A DNA stretch of 64,000 nucleotides from JANQPX01 sp039197065 (GTDB taxonomy: Bacteria; Pseudomonadota; Alphaproteobacteria; Geminicoccales; Geminicoccaceae), in assembly GCA_039197065.1 (NCBI GenBank), contig JBCCUL010000043.1, positions 1 to 64,000 on the forward strand. Reading direction: 5' to 3'. Both the position numbers and the translations under genes were made by a program. Under the pieces are notes generated by a model. That model worked only from the letters and a program-made list of their open reading frames with translations, was not told the origin of the DNA and searched no databases. Of the stretch, positions 1 to 8,051 are shown in pieces (positions within the stretch are counted from its first letter, which is position 1; each line of letters begins with the position of its first letter).

Positions 1-59
1 AAAAGCCTACGCGCAGCGCCTCTCAAACAGTCACTAGCGCATTTCGGGGGCAAGTCTAT

Positions 60-127
60 CCAGCCCGCACCCCCCCCCCCCCACCCGTTGGGACCCCTCC
101 GGGTGGTCGGGAGGGGGTGCGGGCTGG
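60..127. repeat. Long perfect inverted repeat enclosing a 13-C run
   Basis: Positions 60-74 (ccagcccgcaccccc) and 113-127 (gggggtgcgggctgg) are perfectly complementary over 15 bp. The intervening DNA contains a run of 13 C residues (70-82) and a second nested 6-bp stem (81-86 with 101-106). Neither side is followed by a clear T-run, so it is not a canonical intrinsic terminator, although it lies just past the end of the minus-strand Liv operon and could block transcription or protect its 3' end. The homopolymer length may be imprecise in the assembly. Confidence 0.6.
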
Positions 128-155
128 TGCCGCGTAAACCTGACTAGAAAATGCT

Positions 156-205
156 CTAGAGCTTGTCGCGATCATGTCTCTCCACCTGCTCGGGAAAAGC
201 TCTAG
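156..205 (-). repeat. Inverted repeat at the 3' end of livH, terminator-like
   Basis: CTAGAGCTT at 156-164 is the exact reverse complement of AAGCTCTAG at 197-205, which overlaps the livH stop codon. Read on the minus strand the stem is followed by AGCATTTTC, a short T-rich tract, so it may act as a weak terminator for the Liv operon. The gctctagagc core recalls small dispersed palindromes that I remember from rhizobial intergenic regions; that link is from memory and not shown by the window. Confidence 0.4.
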
Positions 206-1089
206 GAGCGCTCGCCCACGGCGGTCGGCAGCAGGCCGTTGGGTCTGAGCAAAAGGGCGCCGATCACAACCGCCAGCACGATGGCGTCGCGGAACGGGCT
301 TAGCGCGCTCGGCAGGAAGGCTTGGGTCAGCACCTCAAGCGCTCCGATGACGAACCCGCCCAGCACGGCGCCGCCCAGGCTGCCGAGACCGCCCAGGACG
401 GTGGCGATGAAGGCTTTCAGCACCGGGAAGAAGCCCATCATCGGATCGACCGAGCCGCGCTGGGATGTCCACACGACGGCCGCAATGCCGGCAAGGAGCC
501 CCGAAAGCGCGAAGGCGACGGCGATGACGCGGTTCGCGCGCACGCCAAGGAGGCGGAGCATCTCCAGATCCTCGGCCGCTGCCCGCATGGCGATGCCCGT
601 CGTCGTTCGCCTGAGCACGAAGGTGAGGCCGCCAAAGGCAACCATCGCGACCACGATCGACACTGTGGGGGCGACGCCGAAGGTGAGCGTGCCGATCTGA
701 TAGGTGCCCGACCAGGACGCGGGAAAGGTGATCGGCACCGGTCGGGCGGAGATGCCGTTTTGGAACAGAACCTTCAGGATCTCCGAGACGGCGAAGCTCG
801 TGATGAGCAGGGTCACGACGTCGGCGCCGCGCATGGCGCGAAAGGCGGTGCGCTCCATCGCCAAAGCCATGACCACGGCAGCGCTGACGCCGATCGCCAG
901 GGCTCCAAGCGGCGGAAAGCCGAAGGCCAGGGACAAGAAAATTCCATAGCCGCCGAAGGTCATGATTTCGCCATGGGCGAAATTGATCAGCCGCACGATG
1001 GAGAAGACGATTGCGAGGCCAAGGGCAAGCATCGCGTAGACACCGCCGAGGCTGATCGCGTTGATGATCTGCTGAAGGAGGATTTCCAT
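202..1089 (-). CDS. livH: Branched-chain amino acid-type ABC transporter permease LivH
   Basis: 295 residues, a highly hydrophobic inner-membrane permease of the LivH family. The N-terminus (MEILLQQIINAISLGG) and the following YAMLALGLAIVFSIV and INFAHGEIMTFGGY segments are typical of the family. The ATG at 1089 is chosen because translation upstream of it is arginine- and tryptophan-rich and lies inside livF. It is the last gene of the operon, 4 bp after livF, and would pair with the LivM half of the fused LivM-LivG protein to form the channel. Family ligands include amino acids, amides and urea, so the substrate is open. The enzymes at the start of the operon suggest an acylated or amide-type amino-acid derivative, which is inference. 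Confidence 0.93.
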   Translation of the reverse strand: MEILLQQIINAISLGGVYAMLALGLAIVFSIVRLINFAHGEIMTFGGYGIFLSLAFGFPPLGALAIGVSAAVVMALAMERTAFRAMRGADVVTLLITSFAVSEILKVLFQNGISARPVPITFPASWSGTYQIGTLTFGVAPTVSIVVAMVAFGGLTFVLRRTTTGIAMRAAAEDLEMLRLLGVRANRVIAVAFALSGLLAGIAAVVWTSQRGSVDPMMGFFPVLKAFIATVLGGLGSLGGAVLGGFVIGALEVLTQAFLPSALSPFRDAIVLAVVIGALLLRPNGLLPTAVGERS

Positions 1090-1093
1090 GCAC

Positions 1094-1810
1094 TCACGCC
1101 GCCAGATAGGCGTCGCGCAAAAGCGCGTCATTGCTGATCTCGGTCGGCGGCCCGGCGGCGGCCACCTGGCCATTGGCGAGCACCACCGCGTGGTCCGCAA
1201 CATCCAGCGCCAACGTGGCGTTCTGCTCGACCAGCAGCATGGCGATGCCTTCTTCGCGCAGTTCCTCGATGATCGTGAAGATCTGGTCCACCATCTTCGG
1301 CGCGAGACCAAGCGAGGGCTCGTCCAGCAGCAGCAGCTTCGGTCCGCTCATCAAGGCTCGCGCCACCGACAGCATTTGCTGCTCGCCGCCCGAAAGCAGG
1401 CCCGCCAGCTGACGCTTTCGATCGCCCAGGATGGGAAAGCGGTCCATGAGCGCTTGCTGCCGTTCGGCCGCAAGGGACACGTCGCCGATGATCGAGCCGG
1501 CAAGGGTCAGGTTTTCCTCGACCGTCAGAGAACCGAAGATCCGCCGCCCCTCAGGCGAGATGGCGACACCCGCGCGGACGATGGCATCGGGCGCAGCGCC
1601 GGTCATGTCGTGACCGAAGATCGTGACCGATCCGCCCGCGATGCGGCGGGCACCCGCGACGGCCATGACCGTCGAGGTCTTGCCTGCCCCATTGGCGCCG
1701 AGCAAAGCTGTTACGCTTGCCGGCGCCACGCGCAAACTGACGCCGCCCACCGCACGAACCGGGCCGTAGCGGATCTCGAGCTTCGAGATATCGAGGGCGG
1801 CGTCGGTCAC
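1094..1810 (-). CDS. livF: ABC transporter ATP-binding protein LivF
   Basis: 238 residues, one of two ATPases powering the Liv-type importer. It shows Walker A (GANGAGKTS), the ABC signature LSGGEQQ and Walker B LLLLDEPS followed by LGLAPKMVDQ, the usual LivF pattern. The GTG at 1810 is chosen: it lies 7 bp after the livK stop and gives the standard N-terminus VTDAALDISKLEIRYG. Any earlier start would run through the end of livK. It forms a translationally compact unit with livK upstream and livH 4 bp downstream. Length and motifs match the family. Confidence 0.92.
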   Translation of the reverse strand: MTDAALDISKLEIRYGPVRAVGGVSLRVAPASVTALLGANGAGKTSTVMAVAGARRIAGGSVTIFGHDMTGAAPDAIVRAGVAISPEGRRIFGSLTVEENLTLAGSIIGDVSLAAERQQALMDRFPILGDRKRQLAGLLSGGEQQMLSVARALMSGPKLLLLDEPSLGLAPKMVDQIFTIIEELREEGIAMLLVEQNATLALDVADHAVVLANGQVAAAGPPTEISNDALLRDAYLAA

Positions 1811-1817
1811 GACTGCC

Positions 1818-2969
1818 TCAGGGTGCTGGCAGGATCGCGGGATCGGCGGAGGAGCGGAGCACGAACTCCTTTTGGCCATCCGCACTGATCCGGGCGACGA
1901 CGACGTCACGGAGCGGCATCCGATCGGTGCCTTTGAAGGTGAAGTCGGACATGACGCCCTTGCCGTTCTCGATGTCGGCCATGGCGGCGGAAACGGCCGC
2001 AGGCTCGGTCGATCCGGCAGCGGCGACCGCCTGCTCGATCATATGGGCGATGTCGCAGCCATTGACGTAGTAGTTGTTGTCGGGATCGGTGCCGGTGGCG
2101 GCCTTGAAGCGCTCGATGAAATCTGCATAGGCCGAGCCCTCATCCGGAAAGCCGCCCGAGGTGTGGACGGATCCCGCCACCACCTCGCCGAGGCCGCGCA
2201 CCGTCGGCGTATCCATGACATCGCCGCCCATCACCTGGGTGTCGACACCGGCCCCCCTAAGCGCCTTGATCAGGGCAGGGAAGTCCGGCTCCCAGGCCCA
2301 GGTCACGATCACGTCTGGTGCCGGATCGGCGCTCTTGATCGTGGTCACGATCGCCGAGAAGTCGGGTTGGTTCAGGGTGTAGACGGATTCGCCGGCGACC
2401 GTGCCGCCGAGCGCTTCGAAGGCCTCGCCGAAATATTCAGGCCCGCCGAGGGTGTAGGCGCTGTCCGGCGACTTCACCAGCCAGACGCGCTCGAAACCTC
2501 CATCGCGCGCATAGGCGGCGAGCACGGCGGCCTGCTGATTGTCGGCCGGATAGCTGCCGAAGACATGCTCGCCCACCTGGGTCAGCACCGGGGCGGTGCC
2601 GGCGAACGTCATGGTCGGCACGCCATCGGCCATGGTGATCTGGGCGGCGGCGATGGTCGGATCCGCATCCGCGGACGAGACGATGAACTGCGCGCCGTCA
2701 TCCAGCATCTCCTGGACGACCTTGACGCCCTCGGCGATGTCGGAGCGAGTGTCCTTGACGATCAGCTTCACCGGCGTCGTGCCGTTGAGACCGCCTGCGG
2801 CATTCATTTCATCGATACAGAACTTGAACCCGGCATAGGCCGGACCGTCATAGGGGGCGAGATAGCCGGACTGGGCCGACATCACACCGATGACATAGTC
2901 TTCGGCATTGGCCGCCCCTCCAAGGGCAACGAGGCTGACGGCCGTCAGCAGGGAGATTTTCGACGTCAT
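1818..2969 (-). CDS. livK: Liv-type ABC transporter periplasmic binding protein
   Basis: 383 residues, type I periplasmic ligand-binding protein (Peripla_BP_6). A Sec signal peptide covers roughly residues 1-22, with probable cleavage after GGAANA. The mature N-terminus EDYVIGVMSAQSGYLAPYDGPAYAG is followed by a FCIDEMNAAGG helix typical of amide/branched-chain amino-acid binding proteins. The start overlaps the end of the fused livM-livG gene by 4 bp (ATGA), indicating coupled translation. This binding protein is third in its operon, after the permease-ATPase fusion, and lacks the stem-loop seen after the other binding-protein genes in the window. Ligand unknown. Confidence 0.92.
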   Translation of the reverse strand: MTSKISLLTAVSLVALGGAANAEDYVIGVMSAQSGYLAPYDGPAYAGFKFCIDEMNAAGGLNGTTPVKLIVKDTRSDIAEGVKVVQEMLDDGAQFIVSSADADPTIAAAQITMADGVPTMTFAGTAPVLTQVGEHVFGSYPADNQQAAVLAAYARDGGFERVWLVKSPDSAYTLGGPEYFGEAFEALGGTVAGESVYTLNQPDFSAIVTTIKSADPAPDVIVTWAWEPDFPALIKALRGAGVDTQVMGGDVMDTPTVRGLGEVVAGSVHTSGGFPDEGSAYADFIERFKAATGTDPDNNYYVNGCDIAHMIEQAVAAAGSTEPAAVSAAMADIENGKGVMSDFTFKGTDRMPLRDVVVARISADGQKEFVLRSSADPAILPAP

Positions 2970-4843
2970 GGCGCAACTCCTTCCTTTGCTTCCTCTGGTT
3001 GGGTCGTGATGGCTTCTCCAGCCGTCCTGCCGCGCCCGATATAGGCCTCCAGCACCGCAGGATCGGCGCGGATTTCTTCCGGCGTGCCCTCGGCGATCAC
3101 CTGACCGCGGTTCAGCACCACGATGCGCGAGGACAACCTGTTGACGAATCTCAGATCATGATCGATCAGCAGCATGCCCGCACCGCGTTCCTTACCGAGA
3201 CGGATCAGCCGCTCGGCGAGGTCATCGGTTTCCGCAGGGTTCATACCGGCTGCCGGCTCGTCCAGTAGGATCATCGCCGGCGCCTGGGCCATGGCCCGGG
3301 CGATTTCGAGGCGCTTTCGCGCGCCGTAGGGCAGGCCATCAGCGGTCATCCCGGCAACCTCGCCAAGATCGAAGGCCTGAAGCTCCCGGATCGCAATCGC
3401 CGCTGCGGCCTTCCGGCCATGACCTGCGGCCAGGGCTGCGACCAGAACATTCTCATAGGCGCTGAGGCCGCCGAACAGGCGCAGATTCTGAAAAGTCCGA
3501 GCGAGACCCAGCTGCGCGATGCCATGGGGCGGTGCTGTGAGCAGATCGGCCCCATTGAACTGGGCGGAGCCGGCATCGGCAGCGTAAGAGCCGGTCAACA
3601 GGTTCACGAGCGTCGACTTCCCGGCGCCATTTGGCCCGATCAGCCCGGTGATCTGGCCGGTGGGCGCAATAAAGCTCGCGTCCTGGACCGCGACCACGCC
3701 TGCAAAGCTCTTGGAGAGCTTGTCTGCAGACAAGCTCGAAGCGCCGGCGGGCTCGGAAGGCGGTGCCGGCGAAAGCAGGGACCGCATCCGGTCGAACAAG
3801 CGGGACGCCGGCGTCGGCCCGAATTCGGCGCTACCGACCAGCCCCTTCGGCCTGAGCCAGATGATCAACAGGATCGCGAGGCCGAGCGCCACGGTGGTCA
3901 GGCCGAAGACCGGCGGAATGCTGAGGCCGAGCAGCGTGACCCCGCCTTCGACCTGGCGCACGGTGTCCTGCAGCAGTGTTACGGCGAGGACGCCGGCAAC
4001 AGCGCCGCTGACGGTCGCCATGCCGCCGACGATCAGCATCGCCACCTGTGCGAACACCAGCGAGAGATAGAAGGATGCCGGCGAGAAGGCGCCGAGCATA
4101 TGGCCGTAAAGAGCGCCCGCCAGTGTCGCCAGCACGCCGGAGACGCACCAGCTCACGAAGCGCGTCCGCCTCGGGCTGATGCCCAACGCCTCGGCCGCGG
4201 CAGGATCATCGCGCGAGGCTCTCGCCTTCAGCCCCCAGGCGCTTTCGCGATAGAGCCGCGCTGTTGCGATGAACATCAAAGCCGCCGCCAGCGCCAAGGT
4301 GAGATCGGTGACCCGCGGCACGCCGAAAAAGGTCTGGCTGCCGCGGGTGATGTCCCGGGCGCCGACCGCGACGACATGCACGATGATCAGCAACCCCAGT
4401 GTCGAAATGGTCGCCGACGCCCCGGCCAGCCGCGCGATCGCACTGCCGCTCAGCATCGCGAAGGCAAGACCGGCAAGCGCGACCACCGGCAAGGCCGCCC
4501 AAAGGCCAAGCTCATGTCCTGCGAGAAACACCGGCAGGTCTGGCAAGGCTGTCCGCTGCAGGGTGGCGGGCATGGTCAGAATGCCGGAGAGATAGGCGCC
4601 GATCAGCATAAAGGCACCATGCCCGAACGAGACGATGCCGGTCGTGCCGGAGAAGACGCCAAGCGCCACCACGGCGGCGATGTTGACGCACATCAGCACC
4701 GCGATCCGCTCGCCGGTGCGCCCGAATAGAAGCGACAATGCCAGCACGGCGAGAATGACGATCCCGAGACAAAGGGCCGTCTGCGCCAGACTTGCGCCCC
4801 AGAGACGCGCCGGATGGGTCCCTAATGCCCTGTCGTCAACCAC
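2966..4843 (-). CDS. livM-livG: Fused Liv ABC transporter permease (LivM) and ATPase (LivG)
   Basis: About 625 residues. The first ~330 form a LivM permease: multiple membrane helices and the conserved GTTGIVSFGHGAFMLIGAY region. From about residue 375 follows a LivG ATPase with Walker A GPNGAGKST, signature region LPYGARKRLEIARAM and Walker B MILLDEPAAGMNP. Such LivM-LivG fusions are known but less common than separate genes. The GTG at 4843 overlaps the upstream hydrolase stop by 8 bp and is preferred; a TTG at 4867 would give eight more residues and a 32-bp overlap. Together with LivF, LivH and LivK it completes the importer. Confidence 0.9.
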   Translation of the reverse strand: MVDDRALGTHPARLWGASLAQTALCLGIVILAVLALSLLFGRTGERIAVLMCVNIAAVVALGVFSGTTGIVSFGHGAFMLIGAYLSGILTMPATLQRTALPDLPVFLAGHELGLWAALPVVALAGLAFAMLSGSAIARLAGASATISTLGLLIIVHVVAVGARDITRGSQTFFGVPRVTDLTLALAAALMFIATARLYRESAWGLKARASRDDPAAAEALGISPRRTRFVSWCVSGVLATLAGALYGHMLGAFSPASFYLSLVFAQVAMLIVGGMATVSGAVAGVLAVTLLQDTVRQVEGGVTLLGLSIPPVFGLTTVALGLAILLIIWLRPKGLVGSAEFGPTPASRLFDRMRSLLSPAPPSEPAGASSLSADKLSKSFAGVVAVQDASFIAPTGQITGLIGPNGAGKSTLVNLLTGSYAADAGSAQFNGADLLTAPPHGIAQLGLARTFQNLRLFGGLSAYENVLVAALAAGHGRKAAAAIAIRELQAFDLGEVAGMTADGLPYGARKRLEIARAMAQAPAMILLDEPAAGMNPAETDDLAERLIRLGKERGAGMLLIDHDLRFVNRLSSRIVVLNRGQVIAEGTPEEIRADPAVLEAYIGRGRTAGEAITTQPEEAKEGVAP

Positions 4844-5486
4844 CTGCCGATCCGTCCAGCTCGGCAATCAGCTCGGCGGTGGTCACCTGGCGGCAATAGC
4901 CTTTGATCGCGCTGATGGAGTTGTCATGGCGCTCCTGGCTATAGGTCAGGCAGGCGTCCGTTACCTGGGTCACGAGATAGCCGAGGTCGCAGGCATCCCG
5001 TATCGCACTTTCGACGCATTGATCGGTCACCAGCCCGGAAAGGACCAGCTGCTTGACCCCGAGATTGCGCAGGATGTAGTCGATATGGGTCGAGACGAAG
5101 ACCGACGACGACGTCTTGGGGAGGATGATCTCATCGCCTTGAGGCTTGATCTGATCGATGACCTTGCCGTCCCAGGCCCCTTTCGGAACATGAAAGCCGG
5201 TGATCTTGTAGTCGAGGGAGCGGTCGCGTCCGTCCAGGGTGAGGCTCTCGATGGTGGTGTACATCACCTCCACGCCCGCCTGGCGGCAGGCGGCCTGGAT
5301 CGCCTGCATATTGGGGATGACGCGGGTTTCGAGTTCGGCAAAGAACCAGCCATATTTCTCGTCGAACGTCGCCGGATCCAACCCTTTGAACTCGCCCCCA
5401 TCGCGGTGGGCCGAAAAGTTCTGCACGTCGATAAAGAGGAGCGCACTTTGCCGGGGCACCAGAGGCACATCACGGGTCAGCGTCAT
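4836..5486 (-). CDS. Isochorismatase-fold cysteine hydrolase
   Basis: 216 residues, isochorismatase/cysteine hydrolase superfamily (RutB, nicotinamidase, biuret hydrolase relatives). The expected triad is visible: D20 in FIDVQN, K124 in LPKTSSS and C157 in TDQCVES, preceded by the family's cis-peptide-like GLVTDQ. These enzymes hydrolyse C-N bonds in small amides, so with the adjacent amidohydrolase and importer it probably degrades an imported amide; the substrate cannot be read from sequence. The ATG at 5486 overlaps the upstream gene by 4 bp (ATGA). Downstream it overlaps the transporter fusion gene, so all are one transcript. Confidence 0.85.
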   Translation of the reverse strand: MTLTRDVPLVPRQSALLFIDVQNFSAHRDGGEFKGLDPATFDEKYGWFFAELETRVIPNMQAIQAACRQAGVEVMYTTIESLTLDGRDRSLDYKITGFHVPKGAWDGKVIDQIKPQGDEIILPKTSSSVFVSTHIDYILRNLGVKQLVLSGLVTDQCVESAIRDACDLGYLVTQVTDACLTYSQERHDNSISAIKGYCRQVTTAELIAELDGSAGG

Positions 5487-6253
5487 GGCAGGGTCTCGAG
5501 CACGTCGCCGATCGCCTCGGCCAGCAGCCTCGCCCAATGGGCAGCGCCCGCATCATCGGCGATCTGATCGTTGCGGATCTCGATCAGGCTATGGGGCAGA
5601 CCGCGGCGCTCGGCATGGACCGGAATGAACCAGTCGGTCTCGTCATCGATCTGGTAGGGCTCGTTGATGGCCAGGACCAGGTCGGGCTCGGCGCTGGCGA
5701 CCCGGGCCATCAGCTGCCTCGCGGTGGGCAGGCTCGCCCGGCTCAGGAACCCCGCATGCCAGGGGCGATCGACCATGCCGAGGCGAGGCGTGAAGGAGTG
5801 GATCGAAAAGGCCGCGCGGCGCTCTGCGGCGGCAAAAGCAGTCACGATGGCTTGGTCCATCGGCTCGAAGATCTCCCTGATCCGCGCCTCCTTGTCGGCC
5901 TGACTAAGGGCCCTGTTGCCGGGGATAACCGCGCCGTCGCTCACCTCCAGCATCGAACCGGTCCCGCCAGGTGGGCGGTTCCCATCGATGACCAGCCGGC
6001 TGTAGCCCTGCAGAACCAGCGGTGCTTCCATGAGATCAGCCAGCTCTCGGGCGACCGCCGCGGCGCCGATATCCCAGCCGCGGTGGCTGTCGATCACCTC
6101 GGCGCTCACGCCGAGACCGTCAAGCACTGCCGGCACGGCCTGGCCTGCATGCTCGCAGAGCAGGAGAAGAGGGGCTTCGCTTCCTTCATTCACCACTTCG
6201 ACCGGAGCGGGATCGGCGGCTGTTAGCAGGGGCTCTACCGCTGAGGCGTTCAT
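5483..6253 (-). CDS. N-formylglutamate amidohydrolase family protein
   Basis: 256 residues of the FGase family (HutG2-like). Conserved features include CEHAGQAVP near residue 35, DSHRGWDIGA near 58, YSRLVIDGNRPPG near 85 and the late SIHSFTP and ALAINEPY-like blocks (LAINEPYQID). Family members hydrolyse N-formyl-L-glutamate or other N-acyl amino acids. No hut genes are nearby, so a role in histidine breakdown is not supported; a related formyl or acyl amide imported by the Liv system is more likely (inference). The ATG at 6253 is chosen because the upstream extension lies in the AT-rich promoter. It is the first gene of the operon, read away from the RpiR regulator. Confidence 0.85.
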   Translation of the reverse strand: MNASAVEPLLTAADPAPVEVVNEGSEAPLLLLCEHAGQAVPAVLDGLGVSAEVIDSHRGWDIGAAAVARELADLMEAPLVLQGYSRLVIDGNRPPGGTGSMLEVSDGAVIPGNRALSQADKEARIREIFEPMDQAIVTAFAAAERRAAFSIHSFTPRLGMVDRPWHAGFLSRASLPTARQLMARVASAEPDLVLAINEPYQIDDETDWFIPVHAERRGLPHSLIEIRNDQIADDAGAAHWARLLAEAIGDVLETLP

Positions 6254-6265
6254 GATAAGACGATA

Positions 6266-6299
6266 GAGAAATGTTTTTTTCAAAGTCAAACAATTTCTC
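6266..6299. promoter_or_regulatory. Palindromic operator between the Liv operon and rpiR gene
   Basis: GAGAAATGTT (6266-6275) and AACAATTTCTC (6289-6299) form an interrupted inverted repeat with GAGAAA/TTTCTC ends in the only AT-rich stretch of the 81-bp divergent intergenic region. RpiR-family regulators bind such GAAA-N-TTTC palindromes, and the adjacent regulator is RpiR-type. Assignment as its operator is inference from position and symmetry. Confidence 0.6.
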
Positions 6300-6334
6300 G
6301 TTGACTGAAAGTCAGACCACATGAAGATCGGATT

Positions 6335-7183
6335 ATGTCGATCCGGGATCTCATCGAGCGGACGTCAGACGCTCTGACCCAATCCGAGCGCAAGCTGGCA
6401 ACGGCGCTTTTGTCGGATTATCCCTATGCCGGATTGAACTCGATCCAGGAGCTGGCCGCCCGGGCTGAGGTTTCAGCCCCATCGATCTCGCGTTTCGTCG
6501 CCAAGATCGGGCTTTCGGGCTACGCCGAAATGCAGCGCCTGCTGATCCTGGAGCTCAAGGAAGGCGAGCGCTCGCCGGTCGAGATTCACGAAGCCGGCCG
6601 CCCGATCGAGGGGGGCTATCTCTCGGAGTTCATCACCCGCGCCGCCGCAGAGATGCAGTCGGCGCGCAGCACCATCACCGACGCGCAGTTCCAGCGGATC
6701 TGCGCCCTGCTCGCCGACCCCAAGCGATCCATCTATGCGCTTGGCGGGCGGATCAGCGACACCATCGCCACGCATCTTTCCTTTCACCTGCGCCAGACTC
6801 GGCGAGACGTCTTCCATCTGCCGCGCGACCCGGAGGTCTGGCCGGAATATCTGTTGCGCATGAAGCCGGGGGACGTGTTCTTCATCGTGGATTTCCGGCG
6901 CTATCAGACCGCCTTGGAACGGCTCGCGGAACGCGCCGTGCAGGAGCATCGGGCGCAGGTGGTGCTGATGACGGACAAATGGCTGTCCCCGGTCACCCGC
7001 CATGCATCGGAGGTGCTCGCCGTGCCGATTCAGACCGGCACGGTCTGGGACAGCTACACGGCCGCGTTGGCGGTCACCGAGGCGATCGTCACCCGGGTTG
7101 CGGAAAGTGATTGGAGCAGAACACGGACCCGCATTCAGGCTTGGGACGCGGCGCGCGCAACCGAGAGGGAAGGCGAGACATGA
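6335..7183 (+). CDS. RpiR-family transcriptional regulator
   Basis: 282 residues: N-terminal RpiR helix-turn-helix (about 1-77, with IQELAARAEVSAPSISRFVAKIGLSGYAE) and a C-terminal SIS sugar-isomerase-like effector domain (about 120-250, YALGGRISDTIATHL). It is transcribed divergently from the amidohydrolase-Liv operon with a palindrome between them, so it most likely represses or activates that operon in response to a metabolite. SIS domains usually sense phosphosugars, but in alphaproteobacteria RpiR proteins also control amino-acid and amide transport operons. A strong hairpin follows the stop codon. Confidence 0.9.
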   Translation: MSIRDLIERTSDALTQSERKLATALLSDYPYAGLNSIQELAARAEVSAPSISRFVAKIGLSGYAEMQRLLILELKEGERSPVEIHEAGRPIEGGYLSEFITRAAAEMQSARSTITDAQFQRICALLADPKRSIYALGGRISDTIATHLSFHLRQTRRDVFHLPRDPEVWPEYLLRMKPGDVFFIVDFRRYQTALERLAERAVQEHRAQVVLMTDKWLSPVTRHASEVLAVPIQTGTVWDSYTAALAVTEAIVTRVAESDWSRTRTRIQAWDAARATEREGET

Positions 7184-7184
7184 T

Positions 7185-7209
7185 GCCGGCGATCTTCGCC
7201 GGCTTCTTC
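7185..7209 (+). terminator. Intrinsic terminator after rpiR-type gene
   Basis: An 8-bp perfect stem (gccggcga 7185-7192 with tcgccggc 7196-7203) with a 3-nt loop starts 1 bp after the regulator's stop codon and is followed by TTCTTC. The T-tract is imperfect, so efficiency may be moderate. Confidence 0.65.
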
Positions 7210-7258
7210 ATGCGGTAACGGCGCTGGTGCAGATGCAATCCGACCGCCGACTACCCTC

Positions 7259-7726
7259 TTACAGATGCTTCCAGAACACGACCTTGTCGGCGCCCGCTTC
7301 GTAGAACTCACGAATACGCGCTTCCTCAACATAGCCATTCTTGAGATAGAAAGACCTGGTCCGCTCGAAAGCCGGAATACCCATCGTCTCGACAAGCAGT
7401 ATCCGCTCGCCCTGATCAGCGAGCCTATCCTCGAGATAACGCATCATGGCGGCACCGATACCCTTTCCCTGATGCTCAGGATCGACACCGATTGCCAGCA
7501 GGTTCCAGGTGCCTTCGGTCATGCGTTCCGGTTCGCAAAACCCGAAGGCGATGGCTTGGCCTTCGAGACTGCAGGTGAACCAGATATCCGGCTTTGATCC
7601 GTCGAAATAGCCGGCAATCATGTCATCCATCATCTCGGACGGAAAAAGCTCCGTGCTATCCGCGATTTGTTTGAGCCCTGATAGATCCCGCCGTTCTACG
7701 GGACGAATGTCCAAGTGTTTTTCCAC
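7259..7726 (-). CDS. GNAT-family N-acetyltransferase
   Basis: 155 residues with the GNAT fold. Motif A is clear: NLLAIGVDPEHQGKGIGAAMM (acetyl-CoA pyrophosphate loop, R/Q-x-x-G-x-G/A), followed by RYLEDRLADQGERILLVET and the C-terminal FYLKNGYVEEARIREFYEAG. The acceptor substrate is unknown. The gene stands alone, convergent with the RpiR gene and separated from the TRAP operon by a 325-bp non-coding stretch, so an operon role cannot be inferred. Confidence 0.88.
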   Translation of the reverse strand: MEKHLDIRPVERRDLSGLKQIADSTELFPSEMMDDMIAGYFDGSKPDIWFTCSLEGQAIAFGFCEPERMTEGTWNLLAIGVDPEHQGKGIGAAMMRYLEDRLADQGERILLVETMGIPAFERTRSFYLKNGYVEEARIREFYEAGADKVVFWKHL

Positions 7727-8051
7727 TGATTTGATCTTTCTCTCTTAGGATAAGCTTCGCGCCCAGGCTGACTGCCGGGCGTCATGCCACAGGACGAGCG
7801 TTCGCATGTTTCGGGACGTTATCGTCGGATCGATGTCCCGAGAGCGGACAGTACAAGGCAACCCTACCGTGCGAAAGCACGATCGGCGCATGTTCACTTC
7901 AGTCCAATGACGCGTGGACTAGCGGCTCACCGCAATCGTCGACATAAAGGCTCCAAAATGGGCTGTACCGCCCGGACTATCGTCCCATAGCGCGTGAGGA
8001 GATGAGCGGCAATCGGTAATCGCAACGATAAAATGCCCTAGTTGCGCTGCC
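7727..8051. other. Intergenic region without a recognised gene
   Basis: 325 bp between the GNAT gene start and the end of the TRAP operon. It should hold the GNAT promoter and the TRAP 3' end. The only open frame (7784-7990, plus) has no recognisable domain, no good ribosome-binding site and atypical composition, so I do not call it. Confidence 0.5.

Noticed and set aside
1872..3044. 390-codon plus-strand open frame
   Set aside because: Antisense to livK; Gly/Asp/His-rich composition with no family features.
7784..7990. 68-codon plus-strand open frame in an intergenic region
   Set aside because: No ribosome-binding site, no recognisable domain and an Arg/His-rich translation unlike neighbouring genes.
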